From: Bacillota bacterium
GTDB taxonomy: Bacteria > Eremiobacterota > SpSt-956 > JAKJGF01
Direction: 5' to 3'
Length of the DNA stretch: 9,655 nt
NCBI GenBank assembly: GCA_029555925.1
Contig: JAKPQU010000615.1
Location: 1-9,655 of the forward strand
Under the pieces are notes generated by a model. That model ran no database searches, had not been told where the DNA came from, and saw only the letters and a program-made list of their open reading frames with translations. Below are positions 6,615 to 9,655 of this stretch, in pieces. Made by a program: the position numbers and the translations under genes. Numbering within the stretch: the stretch's first letter is position 1; each line of letters opens with the position of its first letter.

Positions 6615-7406
6615 ATGAAAACATTATTTGTACCTGTATGTTTATTAATACTTGCACTTACTGCTCTCTCCTATTCTAAAGAGAGAACAATAAAATATCC
6701 CTTTACTATAAGGTCTATCATGAGTGATGTAAAAGAAAAGACAGCGAAAGAATTTCGTTCTTTAAACGGTGAACAATGGCAGACAATAATGATAGATCAA
6801 TTCAGTGGTTTTCTTGCCTATGCCTCCGTAGAAGGTATGCCTGAAAGAAAGAATCTAACCGATTATAAGCTTGCCATAAAATTAGCAGATGAATTTTTAA
6901 AGAAAAACCGGGTTTTACTGGGAATAAAGGAACAGTTACCGAAATGTATTAATGTAAGGGGCAATGAAAACCCTGAACTTGGTTATGTATGGGTAGACTA
7001 TGGCGGACAGATTCAACATGACATGCCTGTAGAAGGCACAAGAGTATCTGTAAAAGTAGATCATCCCGGTGTTATAAAAGAGATAAGATGCAGATGGTAT
7101 CCTGACATAGAAATACCTCACGAAAAGGGTATGGATAAAGGAAAAATAAAAGAGATTCTTACAGGACGTTCAATACCATATAAAGGATATGGAGGGCAGG
7201 CACTTGCTTATATAGTAAAAAATACCGATTTAACAGAAGAAGCTAAACAGGTCATATTCCCTTTAAGAAAAGAAAGAGAAAATATAATGGAATTCTATAT
7301 CACCTGGAAGATAGAGATAAATAAAGAAGAATTAAAAAGTGCGTGGACTCTTTATATGGATATATACAGCGGACAGGATATTTATATAAAGCAAAATTTT
7401 AAATAA
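6615..7406 (+). CDS. Exported protein resembling M4-peptidase propeptide (FTP/PepSY-like)
   Basis: The ATG at 6615 is chosen because AAGAGGA (6601-6607) stands 7 bases upstream and a signal peptide follows at once (MKTLFVPVCLLILALTALS). The in-frame TTG at 6597 lies before that ribosome site. Of 263 residues, about 84-165 resemble a fungalysin/thermolysin propeptide domain: a helix ADEFLKKNRVLLGI, then a sheet with GYVWVDYGGQIQHDMPVEGTR-like spacing and HPGVIKEI. Residues about 176-258 look like a PepSY unit ending WTLYMDIYSGQDIYI. No zinc-peptidase motif (HExxH) is present, so this is a propeptide-like fold alone, perhaps a periplasmic inhibitor or chaperone; that is inference. A weak promoter (TTGTTT at 6557, TATGCT at 6580) may add to read-through from the SDR gene. 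The lipoprotein gene follows after 36 bp. Confidence 0.8.
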   Translation: MKTLFVPVCLLILALTALSYSKERTIKYPFTIRSIMSDVKEKTAKEFRSLNGEQWQTIMIDQFSGFLAYASVEGMPERKNLTDYKLAIKLADEFLKKNRVLLGIKEQLPKCINVRGNENPELGYVWVDYGGQIQHDMPVEGTRVSVKVDHPGVIKEIRCRWYPDIEIPHEKGMDKGKIKEILTGRSIPYKGYGGQALAYIVKNTDLTEEAKQVIFPLRKERENIMEFYITWKIEINKEELKSAWTLYMDIYSGQDIYIKQNFK

Positions 7407-7442
7407 TTCAGGAGTCAATATCTCCGGATTGATCGTACGACA

Positions 7443-8885
7443 ATGAATAAATACATTACAGTTTTCCTTACAATTTTTATAATAGCTCTGTCAGGATGTC
7501 AGTTCAAACCTCTTGATATAAAAGATATCAAAAGGCAAAAAATAGCATTTGTATCGGAAAGGGATGGCAATCCTGAAATTTATGTTATGGACTGGAATGG
7601 CAGGAATCAGATAAGGATTACCAGTAACAGAGCCAATGAATTTAAACCTGACTGGTCTCCTGATGGACGTACTATAATATTTGCTTCAGAACGATCAGGC
7701 CCTCTGAATACTGATATTTTCACTGTAAAATACACTCCCACCGGCGGGGAAAAAGGTATAGAGCAATTAACAGATTTTAACGGCACAGACAAAGATCCTG
7801 CTTATTCTCCGACCGGTGATAAAATAGTCTATATATCATCCCAGGAAAATGCACCGAATGAAGAATTGTTTATCATGAATAAAGATGGAAGTGATAAACA
7901 TGCCCTTACGGGGACTGCAACATGGAACAGAAAAGTCGATGTTCCATGGCAAACAATGGAAAAAGATGAATTAAAAACATTTGATCTTGGAGCATGGGTT
8001 TATAATTACTGGCCTCACTGGTCTCCAGACGGAACAAGAATAGTCTTTTATTCCTTCGGAGTAGAAAGAGCAAATAAAATATATTTTATCAATCCTGATT
8101 CCCCTGCAGTCGGTTCAAAGACTGTTACGAATATAAGACTGGAAAGTACTGATGACAGAGGGAATCCCAAAGGGAATCAGGTCTGGAGCACACAGCCGAA
8201 GGATCACTGGATACTTGGTGTTGTAAATGAGAAAAAACAAATATTGAATCCTGTAAATGAAGATAAACCATTACTGGTGCAGGGTATAACGAGGCTGGAA
8301 CTATATGCAGCAGATACTGGATGGTTTAAAGAAGGACAGAACTTTAAAATAACTGTAACGTATGCAGAGGGAACATCGGAAGAAATTTTAACAAAAATAA
8401 CAAAAGAAAAAGCCAAACAGACCATGGGAACAACGGTATTATGGTCTGGTATAGGAGGAGATGCAGTAGGCCCGGGAGAACAGATAGGAGCCGATAAACG
8501 ACCTGACGGTCATTTTTCGCTTATATTTCAGCTCGGAGCAATACCTATGAAATATTCCCCCACCGAATGGTCTGACAAAGAACCATCCTATTCTCCCAGG
8601 GGAGATAAAATCGTTTTTACTTCTGACAGGGATGGAAATGAAGAAATATATATTTCCAATTCCGATGGAAGTAATCCTGTAAGACTTACAAATAATCCTG
8701 CTAGAGATTTTGCTCCATCCTGGTCCCCTGACGGTAAAAAGATCGCTTTCACGACAGACAGAGATGGTTTATATAATGAAGAAATATATGTAATGAATAT
8801 AGATGGAAGCAACCAGATAAATGTAAGCAATAATCCTGCAATTGATCGAAATCCGGCATGGTCTCCTGCAGTTGAATCCAAATAA
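7443..8885 (+). CDS. TolB-like (PD40) beta-propeller lipoprotein with inserted domain
   Basis: The 480-residue product has a lipoprotein signal with lipobox LSGC, giving lipidated C19 followed by Q20, so it should be membrane-anchored and exposed outside the cytoplasm. Six WD40-like PD40 blades are marked by W/YSPDG-type turns at about residues 71, 121, 193, 383, 427 and 473, each near (K)I-(A/V)F and EIYVMN-D-GS strands. Between blades 3 and 4, about 221-370 are a separate beta-rich insert with Ig-like character (ITRLELYAADTGWF, FKITVTYAEGTSEE). It is therefore TolB-like in its propeller but not TolB: it lacks TolB's N-terminal domain and is lipidated. It likely binds a partner protein at the envelope. 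The start has no ribosome site in normal position; the nearest AGGAG (7410-7414) is 28 bases away. It follows the propeptide-like gene in a probable operon. Confidence 0.92.
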   Translation: MNKYITVFLTIFIIALSGCQFKPLDIKDIKRQKIAFVSERDGNPEIYVMDWNGRNQIRITSNRANEFKPDWSPDGRTIIFASERSGPLNTDIFTVKYTPTGGEKGIEQLTDFNGTDKDPAYSPTGDKIVYISSQENAPNEELFIMNKDGSDKHALTGTATWNRKVDVPWQTMEKDELKTFDLGAWVYNYWPHWSPDGTRIVFYSFGVERANKIYFINPDSPAVGSKTVTNIRLESTDDRGNPKGNQVWSTQPKDHWILGVVNEKKQILNPVNEDKPLLVQGITRLELYAADTGWFKEGQNFKITVTYAEGTSEEILTKITKEKAKQTMGTTVLWSGIGGDAVGPGEQIGADKRPDGHFSLIFQLGAIPMKYSPTEWSDKEPSYSPRGDKIVFTSDRDGNEEIYISNSDGSNPVRLTNNPARDFAPSWSPDGKKIAFTTDRDGLYNEEIYVMNIDGSNQINVSNNPAIDRNPAWSPAVESK

Positions 8886-8959
8886 TTATATTATGGTGAC
8901 GCGAGGATTATGTAATCACAAATCAATTGCAATTACTGCAACTTATATTAAATAAAATA

Positions 8960-9211
8960 TTACATACCAAGACCAAGGCCAAGAGAATCTCCTGCCGGTG
9001 CCGCTGCTTTCTTTTTGGGAGCTTTTTCTTCTACAAGCTTTGCAAGAAGTAATACCATAGTTACCTGACATCTTCCGTCACAGTTACCTCTCTGCTGATA
9101 TTTCTGACATACCTTGAGAGCAGGACAATTAATACACTGCTTTTTCTTTTCATCAACATCATCGGCAAATTTCTGCAGGGCAGGATTAATATTCGGTGTA
9201 TAACCGTACAT
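8960..9211 (-). CDS. Small five-cysteine protein, unknown function
   Basis: I do not recognise this 83-residue protein. Residues 26-48 hold five cysteines as CINC-x5-C-x8-C-x3-C (C26, C29, C35, C44, C48), suited to zinc or an iron-sulfur cluster. Residues 50-62 are a short helix (VTMVLLLAKLVEE), and the tail is low-complexity, Lys/Ala/Pro then Gly/Leu (APKKKAAAPAG, LGLGLGM). There is no signal peptide. The ATG is firmly placed by a perfect AAGGAGGT ribosome site 7 bases upstream, so it should be strongly translated. It converges on the TolB-like gene with 74 bp between stops and no terminator there. A TATAAT at 9237-9232 would place the transcript start on the ribosome site, so the real promoter is unclear. 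Metal binding is inference from the cysteine spacing. Confidence 0.85.
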   Translation of the reverse strand: MYGYTPNINPALQKFADDVDEKKKQCINCPALKVCQKYQQRGNCDGRCQVTMVLLLAKLVEEKAPKKKAAAPAGDSLGLGLGM

Positions 9212-9218
9212 GGAGAGT

Positions 9219-9226
9219 ACCTCCTT
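9219..9226 (-). promoter_or_regulatory. Perfect Shine-Dalgarno site of the five-cysteine gene
   Basis: AAGGAGGT on the minus strand fully matches the complement of the 16S rRNA 3' end and stands 7 bases before the ATG. It is the strongest ribosome site in the window and decides the start of this small gene. Confidence 0.9.
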
Positions 9227-9317
9227 ATAAAATTATAGTATCTTTATAAACTTCTTGAAGTAAAGAAAATTCCCTTTGAATTTTCGAGTTTTTTACTAAT
9301 TTATTTTATCCTAAAGA

Positions 9318-9367
9318 CCGCAGAATACTCCCTCTATAGCTGAAGGCTTAGAGGGAGATGAATGCGG
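9318..9367 (+). repeat. Left subterminal hairpin with extruded T
   Basis: Nested pairing: CCGCA (9318-9322) with TGCGG (9363-9367), a symmetric 5x5 internal loop, CTCCCTCTA (9328-9336) with TAGAGGGAG (9349-9357), an unpaired T at 9337, then AGC/GCT around the loop TGAAG. No T tract follows, so it is not a terminator. Confidence 0.75.
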
Positions 9368-9380
9368 AGTCCTCGAAATA

Positions 9381-9409
9381 TTGACCAAAGCAAACTTTTT
9401 GGGTATAAT
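9381..9409 (+). promoter_or_regulatory. Promoter inside the IS200/IS605-like element
   Basis: TTGACC (9381-9386) and TATAAT (9404-9409) have a 17-base spacer. The -10 box sits in a small dyad, GGGT...ACCC (9401-9414). Transcription would start near 9416 and run directly into the structured stretch before the right hairpin. Confidence 0.5.
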
Positions 9410-9415
9410 AACCCT

Positions 9416-9490
9416 ACCAGACTAGGGCTGTAGTCTGTGGGTAAAGCCCCAAGAAGCCCCTACTATAGCGTAGCTTAGTACCGCTACAGG
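9416..9490 (+). ncRNA. Candidate orphan omega-RNA-like transcript
   Basis: After the promoter, CAGACTA (9418-9424) pairs with TAGTCTG (9431-9437) around the loop GGGCTG. The loop bases GGGCT (9425-9429) can pair with AGCCC at 9445-9449 or 9455-9459, forming a pseudoknot. The bulged-T hairpin 9461-9480 follows. Alternatively, CTATAGCG (9463-9470) can pair with CGCTACAG (9482-9489) with one mismatch. A pseudoknot next to the right end is a known trait of TnpB-associated omega-RNAs. The 3' end is unknown; a T6 at 9547-9552 is a possible stop. Expression is not shown. Confidence 0.35.
9426..9473 (+). pseudogene. tnpB 3'-end remnant
   Basis: In the frame ending with TAG at 9471-9473 the translation is GCSLWVKPQEAPTIA. 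QEAP-type tails are common at the C-terminus of TnpB (OrfB) proteins of IS200/IS605 and IS1341-type elements. An in-frame TAG at 9423 cuts it off upstream, and no zinc-finger or RuvC motifs precede it, so only a 15-codon tail remains. It may persist because these bases also form the RNA and the right end. Confidence 0.4.
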
Positions 9491-9509
9491 TAAAAGGGTA
9501 TCCATAAAA

Positions 9510-9652
9510 AGCTCCTGCCTGGCAGGCTCTGGAGAAGAAAAATTCGTTTTTTCTATAGTATTAGAAATTAAATAAGGGCTAATTTATTGTCTGTAAAACA
9601 AATTAAATAAGGCAAATTATTTTTCTTCGTAAGAGCCTGTCAGGCAGAAGCT
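9510..9652. repeat. 34-bp inverted repeat pair flanking about 75 bp
   Basis: The arms 9510-9543 and 9619-9652 match in inverse orientation at 29 of 34 positions. Each arm contains its own palindrome, GCCTGGCAGGC on the left and GCCTGTCAGGC on the right, and a conserved GAAGAAAAAT inner end. Between them a 13-bp direct repeat, AAATTAAATAAGG, occurs at 9565-9577 and 9600-9612. There is no frame of useful length. It could be a small inverted-repeat transposable element (MITE-like) or a stem-loop RNA. The window ends three bases after the right arm, so target-site duplications cannot be checked. Confidence 0.75.
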
Positions 9653-9655
9653 GAT

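Larger units (their letters stand above)
9318..9490 (+). mobile_element. Decayed or non-autonomous IS200/IS605-type element
   Basis: Two hairpins on the same strand, at 9318-9367 and 9461-9480, share the design CTA-T-AGC...GCT-TAG with one unpaired T. This is how left- and right-end hairpins recognised by Y1 (TnpA) transposases are built, as in IS608. Just before the right hairpin, the frame ending at 9473 reads KPQEAPTIA and stops inside the hairpin, as many tnpB genes do. No tnpA or full tnpB frame is present. True ends lie outside the hairpins and cannot be fixed without another copy. Alternative: the hairpins belong to one structured RNA unrelated to transposition. Confidence 0.5.

Noticed and set aside
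8925..8941. Palindrome AATTGCAATT and TTGCA-N5-TGCAA hairpin as a terminator between the convergent genes.
   Set aside because: Stem of only five pairs and no T tract on either strand.
9232..9237. TATAAT on the minus strand as promoter of the five-cysteine gene.
   Set aside because: Transcription would begin on top of the ribosome site, and the -35 region is poor.

Overview
The window is AT-rich, gene-dense bacterial DNA holding eight protein-coding genes, one of them cut by the left edge. Strong Shine-Dalgarno sites precede most starts, and several sigma70-type promoters are close to consensus. The mix suggests an uncultured, deep-branching, probably diderm bacterium: a zinc-ribbon/Ser-Thr kinase/HEAT fusion, an SH3b-NlpC/P60 exported hydrolase, a TolB-like propeller lipoprotein, an FmdB-type zinc ribbon, and many intergenic heptanucleotide repeats. 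The sequence does not let me name a phylum.

Left part (1-3175): the 3' portion of a gene for an acidic, tandemly repeated, coiled-coil protein, closed by a strong hairpin terminator. Next come a heptamer-repeat patch and a cytosolic zinc-ribbon/protein-kinase/HEAT gene. Middle (3243-5503): a near-consensus promoter drives a six-SH3b NlpC/P60 peptidoglycan hydrolase. It converges on a small FmdB-type zinc-ribbon gene across a shared bidirectional terminator.

Right-centre (5548-8885): back-to-back promoters lie between the FmdB gene and a rightward run. That run encodes a short-chain dehydrogenase/reductase, an exported protein resembling the propeptide of M4 peptidases, and a TolB-like beta-propeller lipoprotein. 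A block of heptamer repeats forming long imperfect inverted repeats would sit in the leader of this run. The last two genes are only 36 bp apart and both products leave the cytoplasm, so they probably work together at the envelope. The SDR may be only a passenger.

Right end (8960-9655): a leftward gene for an 83-residue five-cysteine protein, then about 440 bp without a full gene. This end is the most unusual part. It has two same-strand hairpins sharing an extruded-T design, CTA-T-AGC...GCT-TAG, as in the subterminal hairpins of IS200/IS605 elements. Between them lie a near-consensus promoter, a potentially pseudoknotted RNA and a short tail resembling the C-terminus of TnpB (PQEAPT). I read this as a non-autonomous or decayed IS200/IS605 relative that may still make an orphan omega-RNA-like transcript. 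A separate 34-bp inverted repeat pair follows and may extend beyond the window.
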